This document shows, piece after piece, positions 1 through 11,162 of a stretch of 64,000 bases of DNA. The notes beneath the pieces were generated by a model. The model was not told the DNA's origin and ran no database searches. It worked only from the letters and a program-made list of their open reading frames with translations. How positions within the stretch are numbered: the first letter of the stretch is position 1; each line of letters opens with the position of its first letter. The position numbers and the translations under genes were made by a program. Source of the DNA: Macropodus opercularis (lineage: Eukaryota; Chordata; Actinopteri; Anabantiformes; Osphronemidae); assembly GCA_030770545.1 (NCBI GenBank), contig CM061097.1:19052501-19116500 (forward strand), given 5' to 3'.

Positions 1-322
1 GTAGCTCTGTGAAATGGTTTAGTCACCTGACGCGTTCTGTAATTTCTTTAGTGGTCAGTGTTACAGTGAACTTACATGTAGAATATTACGAATACTGAAG
101 TCTTACCTTGTGTAAGTCATTCATGGGTTTAAAGAGAATCAACCACATGTGTAAAAAATGTTCAGCAACATTGTGGCCTATGTTTGAAAACTGTGTTTTA
201 GTTTGTCTTCATTTGTGTCACTTTGTGGTAAACCTAGCTTGTATTTAGTTTTATTTGAGTTGATTTTATGTTTTAGATTATTCATACATCTAGGGATGTC
301 CCATCTGAATAAAATGGGCGTA

Positions 323-886
323 TGACTGATATAATAACATCATAAGCTTTGCGATGACTCCTTCAGTGTCCCGTGTGCATTGTTGATAAGCACACTACAG
401 GGTACGTTGCTCTGAACCAATGTGTCATACAAACTACCTGGCTGAAGAGAGTCTCCCAAAGTTAGAGTATGTGTGATAAGGTCCAACCATACGATGAGAT
501 GGGAAGATCAGTGTGAGTGAAAACCCCTGTGTGAATGATAAGCCCATTGAAAGTTTAAGCACCGGCCCAAGTGAATCTACACAACCACAGGGAACAAAAT
601 GGGGAAGTTAGAAGCTTTACCAGGTTGGTCTGTTGGCCAAATGGAACATGCGTTTAGACAGCAGGTAGCATGCGAGGGGTGGCTAAACCATTGTGTTACA
701 ATATATAAGAAGCTCTGGTGTTAACATCCATCAGAAGACAGTGGTTCGCTGTAGGATGTCTTCCTCATGCCAGCACGTACTAAACATTGAGCTGGTTCAT
801 TACACCAACATGCTCCTCTAGTTTTCTCAGTATGTTCCAGCATTTGAAGAAGGTTTTTCCACAACATCTTGGTGTCAGAAGTGGGA
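323..886 (+). mobile_element. LTR-like segment 1 with tRNA-Leu primer-binding site
   Basis: The right end is well placed: the segment ends in ACA at 866 and is followed after three bases by TGGTGTCAGAAGTGGGA (870-886). That is the reverse complement of the 3' end of vertebrate tRNA-Leu(CAG) including CCA, and it is the expected primer-binding site next to a 5' LTR. A TATA-like ACAATATATAAG lies near 697-708, as expected for an LTR promoter. The left end is uncertain because the preceding spacer is repeated as well; TGACTG at 323 is only a working start. Family: retroelements using tRNA-Leu; the exact lineage is not identified. Confidence 0.6.
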
Positions 887-1556
887 CGGACAGTCTGCCG
901 ACTGACGCCAGAGTCCAGACTGAGGGTTACAGTCGGCACAAGGGAAAGGCTCCTCTAAACAGAAAAAGGAGGACTGGATTCCCGCCTGATGTTCGGGACA
1001 GGAGGTGGACAGCGGATGCTCCGTTCGCAGTGAGTACAGTGTTATGAACCATCTCGTATATCACATAAAAACTGCATTTACATCACAGTATTTTATGATG
1101 AACCTCTGAACCTGTAACACTAACTCATTGTTGAGGCGAGAGCCAACAAGTCTCCTCTCTGTGATGCTCAGGCTACTGATCATTAGTTAACAGGTTTTAG
1201 ACTGAAAGTGCAGCTGTATGGAATAGATGCTTTGGGTATTAACAGATTACAGGAGTTCCCTGTAGGTTGGGGCAAAGCATTGATTTGGGCATAGCTTTAA
1301 AACTTCTGTGTCTACTTACATATAACTTTGTGTTAAACATTTTTAATTAATTTGATTTGTATTGGTTTTATTTTTTAGTATAAACATTTGATGGACAGTC
1401 TGCTGACCGGCGCCTGAGTCCAGACTGATGGTTACAGCCGACACCAGGGAAAAGTTCCACCTGCTCCACAGAAACAGGACTGGATTCCCGCCTGACATCC
1501 GGGACAGGAGGCAGACAGCGGACGCTCCATTCAGAGTGAGTCCAGTGTTCTGAAGC
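887..1556 (+). repeat. Internal region with paired modules M1 and M2
   Basis: M1 (887-1046) and M2 (about 1391-1556) are diverged copies of one another. Both run from a GACAGTCTGC start through a shared GGACTGGATTCCCGCCTGA core to CTCC(G/A)TTC. Each ends in a donor-like GTGAGT(A/C)CAGTG. Other M1 copies start near 5916, 21787, 44601 (cut), 48741 and 50337, and a part lies at 43101. Other M2 copies start near 20697, 22174 (cut), 43513, 49253 and 50718 (cut). The conserved GTGAGT after each module may be a splice donor in a leader transcript; that is inference. No coding capacity is seen. Confidence 0.6.
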
Positions 1557-1910
1557 AACTATGTGTAGGTGAAGAATGTGTGTGTAGCTCTGTGAAATGG
1601 TTTAGTCACCTGACGCGTTCTGTAATTTCTTTAGTGGTCAGTGAAAGTTACAGTGAAGTTACATCTAGAATATTACGAATACTGAAGTCTTACCTTGTGT
1701 AAGTCATTGATGGGTTTAAAGAGAATCAACCACATGTGTAAGAAAATGTTCAGCAACATTGTGGCCTATGTTTGAAAACTGTGTTTTAGTTTGTCTTCAT
1801 TTGTGTCACTTTGTGGTAAACCTAGCTTGTATTTAGTTTTATTTGAGTTGATTTTATGTTTTAGATTATTCATACATCTAGGGATGTCCCACTTGAATAA
1901 AATGGGCGTA

Positions 1911-2006
1911 TGACTGATCAAAATGCTCCCCTAGTTTTTTCAGTACGTTCCAGCATTTGTCATAAGAAGAAGGTTTTTCCACAACATTTTGGTGTCATAA
2001 GTGGGA
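1911..2006 (+). mobile_element. LTR-like segment 2, internally deleted
   Basis: Only the first few bases and the last 70 bases of the LTR-like segment remain. The join is at about 1918, where TGACTGAT runs straight into the 3' part. The primer-binding site at 1990-2006 has one change (CATAA for CAGAA) from the tRNA-Leu complement seen in the other copies. The TATA-like region is lost, so this copy has no promoter left. Confidence 0.55.
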
Positions 2007-2140
2007 CGGACAGTCAATTTACAGGATGTGATTGTTTGTTTGTTTGATTGGGAAGAAAGATTTACTGACCTGCTGAGACACATTTAATGAAGCTGTGCCT
2101 ATTTAATAGTTACTAACAGAAACATTGACTTTTTAACGCC

Positions 2141-2578
2141 AGCATGTTTCTTTGTGGACACATTTGTAAATATGCCTATTCCTGTCCTGCTTAATCAGCA
2201 GGACTGAGAGGACCAACAGTTACATTCTTGACCTACGAGAGGCAGCGTTGACCAGCACAGTGGGAGAGACACGCTGAGTGAATCTCCACTGCACCGTCGA
2301 GTCACCACGACTTCATCACTACACATCTGTACAGTGCAACAGTGTCTCTGGTGACAAGGGGAGGGAAACCTAACGGTGCTAACGTAACTCCCCGCGACAC
2401 CACGAAGACCAGTTGCTCCGGTGACGTCCCAACAAGCTGTCTGCCACTGCACCAGCACTGAGGACGGAGGAGGGACAGCTGCTATGAATCAGCATCAGGG
2501 TTGGATCCGGCAGAAGCAGGTACTGACACAACCACTGAACAGTGTGAGAAATACCCTGTGTGTTGTAGAACTCAGTTG
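2141..2578 (+). repeat. Segment F, copy 1 (3' part deleted)
   Basis: This matches 34047-34730, 44881-45574 and 62704-63387. It starts at AGCATGTTTCTTTGTGG and ends at the join ACTCAGTT|GATCATGGG. In the other copies about 430 bp follow here, with the membrane-segment reading frame and the start of the 51-bp array. In this copy both are gone and segment G begins directly, so a deletion has fused F to G. A donor-like CAGAAGCAG|GTACTGAC sits near 2512-2525. Confidence 0.65.
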
Positions 2579-5257
2579 ATCATGGGATGGCCGCACGGGC
2601 CCTCTGTATTTGGGGGGTGGTATCTGCGGGGGCTGGCGCTTAGGGTTGGGGGGACAACCAGTTGGTGGGTCGGCACGTGGCTAGCTCTGGGGGCAGACCT
2701 CCCTGCTGGTGAAGGGGGGCCTGGGGTGTGAACCTGGGTTCCCAGTGTCTGTGGGGTTCCCTGGTGGGGGCCTGCCTGCTCCTGGGGGGTGCTCCTTTGC
2801 CTGAGGCGTCTTTATGGGGGCGGGGTGTTGCCAACCTTTGTGGTCCGGCTCCTTTGGATGCTGCGGGGGCGATAGCGATGGAGCATGATGGGATCTGTGG
2901 GGAGGTTTGTCTGGGCTCTGGTTCCCTTTGGCCCCTGGGCTGGGTTCGGACCCCCCTACACAGCTACACAGTGTGTGTGTATCTAGGAGGGTGCAGGTGT
3001 GTGTGTTGGTATATATATGCAGATGCATATGGGCCTGGATGTTATGTAAGAAATTGCGTGTTTGAGTGAATGACCTCACGGGGCGAGCATGAGGGGGCAG
3101 TGGCTCAGAGGTAGAGCTGTCGCCCACCAATCGTAGGATCGGTGGTTCGATTCCTGGCTTCCCCCCTGGCGATTCCTGGCTTCCCCCAGTCATGTGCCGA
3201 AGTGTCCCTGGGCAAGACACTGAACCCCAAGTTGCCCCCGGTGTGTCAGTTTAAGCTGCATAGAAGCTCTGCCACCGGTGTGTGAATGTGTGTGTTAATG
3301 GGTGAATGTGACGCAGTGTCAAAGCTTTGAGTACCGATAGGTAGAAAAGCGCTATACAAATGCAGACCATTTACCATTTACCATGAGTATGTGTGAGGGA
3401 GAGGATGTGTATGTGAGACAGAGGAGGTGGGGAGGCCCTGACTGCGCTATCTGTGATGCTCCGGGCAGCGCAACCGTGGCCCTCAGGTCAGGTCTGTCTG
3501 TCCCCGTCTGGGGGGACTGGGGCCGGTGAGATAGGATGCTGAGCTAGTCTGGGACCTGGCTCTGCTGACCTTGATGCCTTATGCCCCAGCTACATTTTAC
3601 ACCCATTCACCTAGGTTTATGAGGGGCCTTCTCCATACGGGGGGACTGGCTCTCTAATAGCGGCCTCAACCACCGTCCCTCCCGGAACGGATTGCCCCTC
3701 AGTTTTTAACTACATTACACACAACACCGAACAAGGCTTTGGAGACTGGTAGTCTTCCAATGTCCTTTATACACATACACATACATTTAGGGCCTGAGGG
3801 GGTGGTCTCCTACTGGGGTCCGAGAGAAGGGGCCAGGTGTGACCTCAGTTGTCGGCCCGGCAAGGACGACCACCACCCTGTTCTAATTAGACTCTTAGGG
3901 ACGGGGGACACCCTCTGGGAGACACATCCGTCAGCCAGCGGTTGTGCTCCCTGACACCTCCCCCACTGTCACGGTTCGGTATACACGCTCAGGGGAGTGT
4001 GTCACTTGATAAGGATCAGGCAAAACCAAGTACTGAGATTTAGGTGAATTTATTGGTAAACAAAGGGCTTAAGTGTAATCGACCGGTCGTCAATCTTTCT
4101 ATGGGGATGACATCAGGAATCTTGTGGTCGATGACGGAGCAGTCGGAGAAGAGGCTGTGGGGGTCTCGAAACGGCGAATCAGAGTGGCTGAAAGCTGAAG
4201 AGGTGGTTAGTGGGGTAGTAACCAAGAGGATGGAAGCGGTCGCTAGCGGCAACACAGAATCCTTCTCCAGGTCGGGCGCTGTAGCAAGCGTAGGAGGGCC
4301 AGCAACGTTCATCAAGTGGGTTCAAGCAACGAGGCCAGCACTAGAAAACAGAGAAATGCAAACTCACGAACAGGTAGGCGAAGTCTCCAGAAGAACGTAG
4401 GTCAGGTGACGTTGACGGTCCGACGAGAATGTGCCTGAGAGCAGAGCTTAAGAAGGTGGTTAGAGGAAGCAGACACAGGTGGCGGCAATTTGCAATCATG
4501 AACAAGCTGACCGGGGTGTGGTAAGAGCATCCTGTGGAGTTCTTCAAAACAGGTCGGCAACGGAAGTGAAGTTGCAGATCATGACACCCACTTTTAATGC
4601 ATCTTAGCCCCACACTCCCAAACCAAGCTGGCTGGCAGGGTAATGGGGTCCTGTCTTCCTGCTCCCTGCTCCTCCTCAGGTGGGGGCGGGGGAGGTGGCT
4701 CTAGAGGTGCCACGGGACCACGCAGTTACCGGGTCGGAGACCGACTCTCCTCATGAATGGGTACCCGTGTATGGTGTGAGTGTGTATAGTATCACGTATG
4801 GATGGGTAGGTTTTGGGGGAATGTATGTAGCAGTATGTGTATGGGTGTATGTATGTTAGTGGTGCGGCTGATGTTTAGGTGGCCCGATCCTGGCTCAGGC
4901 TGCAGGATCCTGCTGCCTGGGCAGCCTCTTCTGCTGACTCCCTCCAATGCCTGCCTAGTGCTTCTGTTCTTCCCGGGGTTGGCTGGTGCTGGCTCATCAG
5001 TGGCTGGGCCTGACTCCTGGTGCATTTCCTGTGGCTGCTGCAGCCCTGTCTGGGGGGCAGGTGTGGACGCCTCGGTTGACGGCATCTTTCCTTGCCGGGC
5101 ATGAGGGGTGTGTGGCGCAGTGGTTACTGGGTCCTTTCTTGCCACTTGTTGGAGCGTTGTTGCGGTAGGGACACACTCACCACCTTCCCCATCACCCTGG
5201 TTTCTACTAGTGGCACTGTATCACCACAGCAGTAAATGATGTCGTTTCGCTGCTTCG
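2579..5257. repeat. GC-rich segment G, copy 1
   Basis: This G-rich, largely non-coding stretch is shared with 45642-48044. Long reading frames in it are products of base composition and no domain is recognisable. Its style (GGGGG-rich blocks, CCCCGTCTGGGGGG, short TGTG runs) recalls the 3' tails of fish L1/Tx1-type LINEs, but this is from memory and unverified. From about 3967 (starting TGTCACGGTTCGG) a second repeat type seems embedded and continues to a GATCATGACACCC near 4580. The last part, 4590-5257, has no counterpart in the other copy. A SINE sits at 3094-3381. Confidence 0.45.
3094..3381 (+). mobile_element. tRNA-derived SINE with target-site duplication
   Basis: The element begins GGGGCAGTGGCTCAGAGG, an RNA polymerase III A-box-like run, and has a B box GGTTCGATTCC at about 3140-3150. 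It ends in a repeated CCATTTACC tail. CATGAG flanks it on both sides (3088-3093 and 3382-3387). The paralogous G copy has an uninterrupted CATGAGTATG near 46280-46290, so the empty site is preserved and this insertion came after the G duplication. A short internal duplication of GATTCCTGGCTTCCCCC is present just after the B box. Confidence 0.8.
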
Positions 5258-6194
5258 TAAACCTAGCTTGTCTTTAGTTTTATTTGCGTTGATTTGATGT
5301 TTGAGATTATTCATACATCTAGGGATGTCCCACTTGAATAAAATGGGCGTATGACTGATATAATAACATCATAAGCTTTGCGATGACTCCTTCAGTGTCC
5401 CGTGTGCATTGCTGATAAGCACACTACAGGGTACGTTGCTCTGAACCAATGTGTCATACAAACTACCTGGCTGAAGAGAGTCACCCAAAGTTAGAGTATG
5501 TGTGATAAGGTCCAACCATACGATGAGATGGGAAGATCAGTGTGAATGAAAACCCCTGTGTGAATGATAAGCCCATTGAAAGTTTAAGCACCGGCCCAAG
5601 TGAATCTACACAACCACAGGGAACAAAATGGGGAAGTTAGAAGCTTTACCAGGTTGGTCTGTTGGCCAAATGGAACATGCATTTAGACAGCAGGTAGCAT
5701 GCGAGGGGTGGCTAAACCATTGTGTTACAATATATAAGAAGCTCTGGTGTTAACATCCATCAGAAGACAGTGGTTCGCTGTAGGATGTCTTCCTCATGCC
5801 AGCACGTACTAAACATTGAGCTGGTTCATTACACCAACATGCTCCTCTAGTTTTCTCAGTATGTTCCAGCATTTGAAGAAGGTTTTTCCACGACATCTTG
5901 GTGTCAGAAGTGGGACGGACAGTCTGCTGACTGACGCCTGAGTCCAGACTGAGGGTTACAGTCGGCACAAGGGAAAGGTTCCTCTAAACAGAAAAAGGAG
6001 GACTGGATTCCCGCCTGATGTTCGGGACAGGAGGCGGACAGCGGATGCTCCGTTCACAGTGAGTACAGTGTTATGAACCATCTCGTATATCACATAAAAA
6101 CCGCATTTACATCACAGTATTTTATGATGAACCTCTGAACCTGTAACACTAAGTCATTGTTGAGGCGAGAGCCAACAAGTCTCCTCTCTGTGAT
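5258..6194 (+). repeat. LTR-unit cluster 2
   Basis: This is a truncated unit. It enters in the middle of the spacer at GTAAACCTAGC, runs through one full LTR-like segment, the primer-binding site and M1 (5916-6078), and stops at the TCTCTGTGATG shared with the other clusters. There it is replaced by a dispersed repeat. No M2 is present. Confidence 0.7.
5352..5915 (+). mobile_element. LTR-like segment 3 with primer-binding site
   Basis: This copy is full length, with the TATA-like run near 5726 and the tRNA-Leu-complementary site at 5899-5915 matching exactly over 17 bases. It ends ACGACA before the three-base gap. The left border is set by analogy with the other copies. Confidence 0.6.
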
Positions 6195-6550
6195 GGCAAA
6201 GCGCATAGTTAAAGATGGTTCGGGTCTCTCTGAACCATCTCTTAGTTAAGCTGCTATAGACGTAGATGCTGGGGGACGTCCTTCATTCACTGAGCTCCTC
6301 TACTTTTCGATTTCTTGTATCCACTAACTTGCCTCCATGTCCACACGTGACTTTGTCTCCTTTCTGTTGTAATTGTGCTTCTCTCTCTCTATTCTCATCT
6401 CCAGGTATCGTCAGACTCAGAGCCGTGTGTCTCCAGTGTTCAGTTGCTGGTCCAACCATCCTGCCTGTGTTCTGTTGCTGCTTGTTTTGTTGTCGTGTTC
6501 TTGTTGTGAATTGGCGCTATATAAATAAAGTTGAAATGAATTGAATTGAA
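6195..6550 (+). repeat. Dispersed fish repeat, orientation 1
   Basis: The sequence, read in reverse complement, matches 52521-53112 and the shortened 23978-24120. It contains GAACCATCTCTTAGTTAAG and ends with GGCGCTATATAAATAAAG followed by GAATTGAATTG. This terminal motif is typical of an abundant teleost interspersed repeat. No reading frame in it looks real. It abuts the LTR-unit cluster at 6194 and probably marks its insertion or recombination point. Confidence 0.6.
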
Positions 6551-7239
6551 AATTGAATCTATTTTTATTTCATTTTTTGTGGTCTTTCCTCTACACGATC
6601 CTGGATGAGGATCCTCTGTGTCCAGATCACTCTAGTGCCTGGACAGTTACTGCAGCTTTAACCTGAGAGCAGATAGCTGAGAGGCACATAGACAAAAGTG
6701 CAACACATACATCGCAGCTGTGGTTTGAGGTGGACTCAAAGCAATGGGGGTATTAATGCACAGATTAAGCATCAATCCGACTCCACACCCTCCTCTCATA
6801 TTAACAGAGCATGTGGGAGAAAGTTACTAACGTTAGAGAGGTGGTTGGTGTGATGACGTCCACTGCTGCGGTGCCTAGACAGAGGGAACCCAAGTTGTTA
6901 GGGTGAGATCCAGGTTTACAACAAAAACACCACATTCAGTCTGGAACAGCTGAACCTGTCACCAATAACAAGCAGCTCCTCCTTGCTTGGGTTTAAGATT
7001 ACATCATTGAGCTAAGATGGAAAATTATTATATAACAACAACATCAACAAGAAACATCAGACATTTCTCATGATCAGTCTGTCAAACCGTGTTTCAGTCA
7101 GTCGGGTCTTTGAGTCATGAGCTCAGGTTTTATTATGCACGTGAGCAGGGAGGGAGACCTCCTGCTCAGAATGAACTGCAGTTTGGCTACTCGTCCTGCT
7201 GAAGGAATCAGCAGTGTCGCTTAGGGGGCCCCCTCCTCC
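6551..7239. other. Unassigned spacer
   Basis: I see no gene, repeat family match within the window, or structured RNA here. It separates the dispersed repeat from the retroviral fragment that follows and may be decayed retroviral sequence. Confidence 0.4.
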
Positions 7240-8285
7240 ACCAACTCTTTCTTTCTACTGCACCATGATGTGTGATGGCGATCAGAGTCTCCGGAAAATG
7301 CTGGGATGAGCTGAACAATAACACCACTGCAGCAATGCAATGCAATGGCGTCATAATAGGCCCTCAAGGAGCAGCAGCTATAGTCAAGCTCCCTGAAAGA
7401 CATCAAGGATGGATTCAAGTTCCAGGTTCAGCACCACACGTCACTCTCACCATAGGGTTAAAAGATGCAACAGAAAGAATACAACCTACCACAGGAGGAT
7501 TAATGGACCGAGGGAGTAATGATCAAAACTAGGAGCATGTGCAAAACCCCAATCTTTCCAAAGACAGTCAAACACCAATGACTATAAGTTAGAGCATGAC
7601 TCATTAATGCAATAGTACAGGAAGAACATCTTATTGTATCTTACAGTGTAATCTCTACAGTAGAGCAGCTTAGTGGTGAAAAGAGGCTCATAGCACCGTC
7701 TCAGTTAAAAGCTGTTAGAAAAGCTCCAAAACCACTAACTGTGGGACAGATGTTGTCATTTTTGGGGATGGCTGGTTACAGCAGACCCTGGATATGTGAC
7801 TATGCTATGACAGCAGCTCCTTTATGAAACGTGAGAAGAGCAGCTGGACAAAAGAATCGTTCAGACTCACTAGTTAAAGTTAAAGGAGCATTTCAAAAAA
7901 AGAGACCTGCAGACTGCTCCAGCTTTAGCCAATCCTGACTATACGACACCATTTCACCTTTATGTGGCTGAAAGACAAAACTGTCCTGATGCAAGACTCC
8001 CCCACAGGGAAACAGCCGATAGCCTATTACAGCACCAGGCTTGATAACATTGAGGAGGGACCGTCTCCCTGCTGCCAGGGATTGGACGCAGCAGCGGCAG
8101 CATTTACCAATAAGTAAGCATCAGTTCTAACAATGGGTCACCCTGTGACATTGTATGTATCTCACCAACTGCATGCTATGCTAACTAGTCCTTGATTTCT
8201 TGTTACACAGGCCAGAAGGACTGGTTATGCAGTGTTACTATCAGGACAAAAACAAACTGTGCAGCGGTGCACCACAATAAATCCC
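7240..8285 (+). pseudogene. Decayed retroviral pol fragment (ERV C)
   Basis: Pieces of pol lie in order on the plus strand. A stretch around 7290-7470 contains VPGSAPHVTL, typical of the region before reverse transcriptase in fish endogenous retroviruses. From 7700 come a thumb-like VGQMLSFLGMAGYSRPW, then TAPALANPDYTTPFHLYVA, then ITYY-type connection sequence (about 8015-8040). At 8130-8285 the RNase H connection runs MGHPVTLYV to QRCTTINP. The catalytic palm of reverse transcriptase is missing between about 7515 and 7680. Several frameshifts and stops separate the pieces. It lies opposite to ERV A and is a different lineage, judged by its diverged motifs. Confidence 0.7.
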
Positions 8286-8584
8286 ACATGACTGCATACA
8301 AGAAACAGATGTGATAGATTGAATAATGTTGTGGACAGATAAGTTTTATTAGGAGTTTTATGTTTACAATGTTGGCAAAATATTTTCTGTTTGTTTGTGC
8401 CAATATCAGTTCGGACCACATTGGATGTAAGTGACCAGTGAAGGGAACACAGCATTCAAAGTTTACGGGTGACTTTGAAGGTCGCACCGCACACCTTTCT
8501 TCACTCATTACACACGTGAGCTGATGAAAGGTTGTTGTGCGTCATATCAATTCTTCCCTTTTCAGGGCGCTTACACAGACACAT
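8286..8584. other. Unassigned junction between two retroviral remnants
   Basis: This lies between the plus-strand ERV C fragment and the minus-strand ERV A. It could hold a lost env or 3' LTR of ERV A, but no env motif and no match to the LTR at the other end of ERV A is visible. Confidence 0.35.
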
Positions 8585-9800
8585 TTATGCAAGTATGAGA
8601 GAATTTGTGACCTTCACTGCCGTATGTGTAGTCAGTAGCACCTGGAAGGGTCCAACCCACTTGCGTGCCTTCCAGTGTTTAGGGCGATGTTCTCGTACCA
8701 CAATCCAGTCGCCTGGTTCCAGAGAGTGTAGTGGCCCTTGTGCTGGAACTGGTAAAGCTGCTGTCACCTGCTGAGAGATCTGAGAGAGAACGGCAGACAA
8801 AGACTTACAGTACTGTAACATGTCATCTTGTCAAGTCAAGTGGATGGTAACGGCCTCTCAGTGGGATCTATTCCCATGTGTGGGTTCTTTCCAAACAGGA
8901 TCTCAAAAGGACTTAAATTCCCCCTACACCTTTGTCTCATTCTCATGTACATCATCACCACTGGTCATGCTTGTATCCATGTGAGTCCTGTCTCAGCACA
9001 ACATTTAGCCAATTTGCGTTTCAGGCTACCATTTTCTCGCTCTATAGCCCCTCCACTGGCAGGATGGTAGCACAGTGTCTTCTTATGTCGGTGCCTAAAA
9101 AGGAACCTATTTGGTCAATAGCTTCGTTCACAAAATGTGATCCATTGTCACTAAATCCTCTCTGGAATGCCCCATCGGGAAGTATTTTAGTTTCAGTTGC
9201 CCACTGTGCCACTAGAGGCATGTTTTACTGGAAACACTTCAATCCATTTAGAACCACATGTCTACAATGGTGAGACAATACTTCTTTCCCTGACATGAAG
9301 TGAGTTCAATGAAATCCATCATTATGTGTTCAAATGGTCTGGTCGGCTGTGGATGTGCTGCTAACGGTTGGTGTTGCTTACGACCTGTGTTGTGTGTATT
9401 AAATAAATGCAAAACCCTTTTGTAAACCAGTGCTGAGTTAACGCTTTCACCATCCCTCCCTTTGACACATGATCCAAGCCATGTGTCAACTTAGCAAAAT
9501 GAGGAAAAAAGTGTTTAGGCAAACACGGTTTACCATCAGGTCCCCACCACAAATCATCACGGAACTCAGCTCTGCTCGTCTTCCACTGAGTCCGTTCCTG
9601 TGGAGTTGAAAAAGATTGAAGTGCAGAGAGGGAGTCAGGTGGAACAGAGGAGGTGATGGAAACAGCTGTAAGAGGGAGGAGTAGAAGTGAGGCTGTCTGA
9701 GCAGCTGCATCCACCCTACGGTTACCTGCGGACACAGAGTCAGTTCCCGTCGTATGAGCAGTGCACTTGCAGACAGCAACGTTTTTTAGGTAAAAGGATA
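8585..9800 (-). pseudogene. pol: ERV A integrase
   Basis: The N-terminal zinc-binding region lies near 9400-9500 with LTHGLDHVSKGG. The catalytic core keeps the first Asp in MMDFIEL (9314-9316), the second in SDNGSHF (9147-9149) and the Glu in AIERENGS (9040-9042). The C-terminal GPY/F-type domain is at about 8620-8730 with PGDWIVV and WVGPFQVLL. All three catalytic residues are therefore present, unlike the integrase of ERV B. The frame is broken between these parts by stops and shifts, for example after VDMW near 9265, so no full protein can be made. The piece 9500-9735 upstream of the zinc region is the RNase H to integrase linker. Confidence 0.8.
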
Positions 9801-9804
9801 GCCT

Positions 9805-10150
9805 CTAAGAGGTCAGACACCTTGTCCCGATGGGAAATGGGCTGTCCGTCTGATTTAAGGACGTTTCTGTGTTTCCAAAGTCATGCGTTACACTGAAAGC
9901 GTATTTAGAATCAATCCAAATAGTGACAGTTTTGTCTTTTGCCAGTTTACAAGCTTCAGTGAGTGCTACCAGCTCTGCCACTTGTGCAGAGAGGTGAGAT
10001 GGCAGGGGGCCGGACTGGAGAACGTCATGCTCTGTGCAAACTGCATAGCCCACACGAGGAGCCAGTATCAGGGTCCCTGGAAGAAGAGCCATCTGTGAAA
10101 AGCACAAGATCAGGGTTAGTCAAAGGAGTCTCCTGCAGGTCAGGTCTTGG
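9805..10150 (-). pseudogene. pol: ERV A RNase H domain
   Basis: The domain starts with LFTDGSS, whose Asp codon is 10091-10093. A frameshift near 10040-10060 moves it to another frame. There the second acidic residue lies in AELVALTEACK and the third in WIDSKYAFSV. The order and spacing fit retroviral RNase H, which degrades the RNA strand of the RNA-DNA hybrid. It is contiguous with reverse transcriptase on one side and the integrase linker on the other. Confidence 0.8.
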
Positions 10151-11160
10151 TGAACACACCTGCTGGAGAGAAGCAACACAGTCATGAGGTTCACCATCGT
10201 CAGGGGTGGGCAGCAAAGTAGCTGGATTCAGGATAGTGCAACGTTTAACTGTAATGTTAGGCATGTCCAACAGGACTGTGTGGTATCGTAACCAGCGAGC
10301 GGCCGACAAATGAGATGTTTTCTGTTCAAGCAGAATTAGAGAAACAGAATGAGGAACCATCAACACAAGATCAGAATATCCAACGATGTCTCTGGAGGCC
10401 AACACGGCCTTTTCAGCGGCTGCCACCGCTCTCAGGCAGCGAGGGAGTCCGGCTGCCACAGGATCAAGTTTAGCAGAGAAATAAGCTACTGGTCTTAATT
10501 TCCCACCATGCTTTTGTAGCAGGACAGACACCATGCACCTGTCTTTTTCATCCACCATCTGAACAAACGGTTGGGTAGGATCAGGAAGACCCAAAGTTGG
10601 TGCAGTCTGTAAAGTGAGCTTTAAGTTCACAAAAGCTGTCTCTGCCTCAGGAGTCCAGTGAACTTTGTCATGAGATTGCAGTGGTTTTCCATGAATGAGT
10701 TCACTCAGAGGTGCTTCAAGAACAGAATAAGTAGGAATAAAGTTTCGACAATATGAACACATTCCCAGGAAAGACATCATCTGTCGTTTGGTGAGCGGCC
10801 TTGGGATGGTCTGAATAGCTTCAATCCTGTTAGGAGAGAGAGATTTGCCAGCTGCTGTGATAACATGTCCCAAGAAAGTTACTTCCTCTTGGACGAACTG
10901 TAGTTTAGACAAACTAACTTTGTGGCCCTCAGCTGTCACTGTGTCTCTTTCACACTGGTCCTTTGTGGGGCTGCAGATAATGATATCATCCACATATTGC
11001 AACAAAGCAATTCCTGGCATGAGAGAAAGATGTTCGAGACTGTGTCTCAATGCCTCATTAAAAATTGTGGGGGACTCCTCATACCCCTGGCAAAGTCTGG
11101 TCCATGTCCACATGGACACACAAACCAGAAGTGACTGTCTGGATGAACAGGGACACTGAA
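10151..11160 (-). pseudogene. pol: ERV A reverse transcriptase, palm to connection
   Basis: This holds the second half of reverse transcriptase. The catalytic LLQYVDDIII motif has its YVDD at 10985-10996. It follows QGYEESPTIFNEALRHS, the conserved palm helix region. The thumb has FLGMCSYCRNFIP and the connection has TAPTLGLPDPTQPF and LRPVAYFSAKLDPV. The reading frame is open over about 370 codons but continues out of frame toward the SINE, with a shift in the 11100-11160 part. The domain order is standard for gamma-like retroviruses. Confidence 0.85.
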
Positions 11161-11162
11161 AA

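Larger units (their letters stand above)
1..2140 (+). repeat. LTR-unit cluster 1
   Basis: This is a tandem cluster of a composite repeat unit that recurs in five clusters of the window. Each unit holds, in order, a spacer of about 330 bp ending in an AATAAA-containing stretch, an LTR-like segment of about 540 bp, a primer-binding site, a module M1 of about 165 bp, about 340 bp of spacer, and a diverged second module M2. Here the first LTR-like segment is full and the second (1911-1986) has lost its middle. No protein-coding remains are visible between the LTR-like parts, so the unit looks non-autonomous. The stretch 2007-2140 has no recognisable content beyond similarity to 44761-44880. Confidence 0.75.

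Noticed and set aside
2681..3220. 179-codon minus-strand frame
   Set aside because: It runs from G-rich repeat into the SINE, so it spans two unrelated elements.
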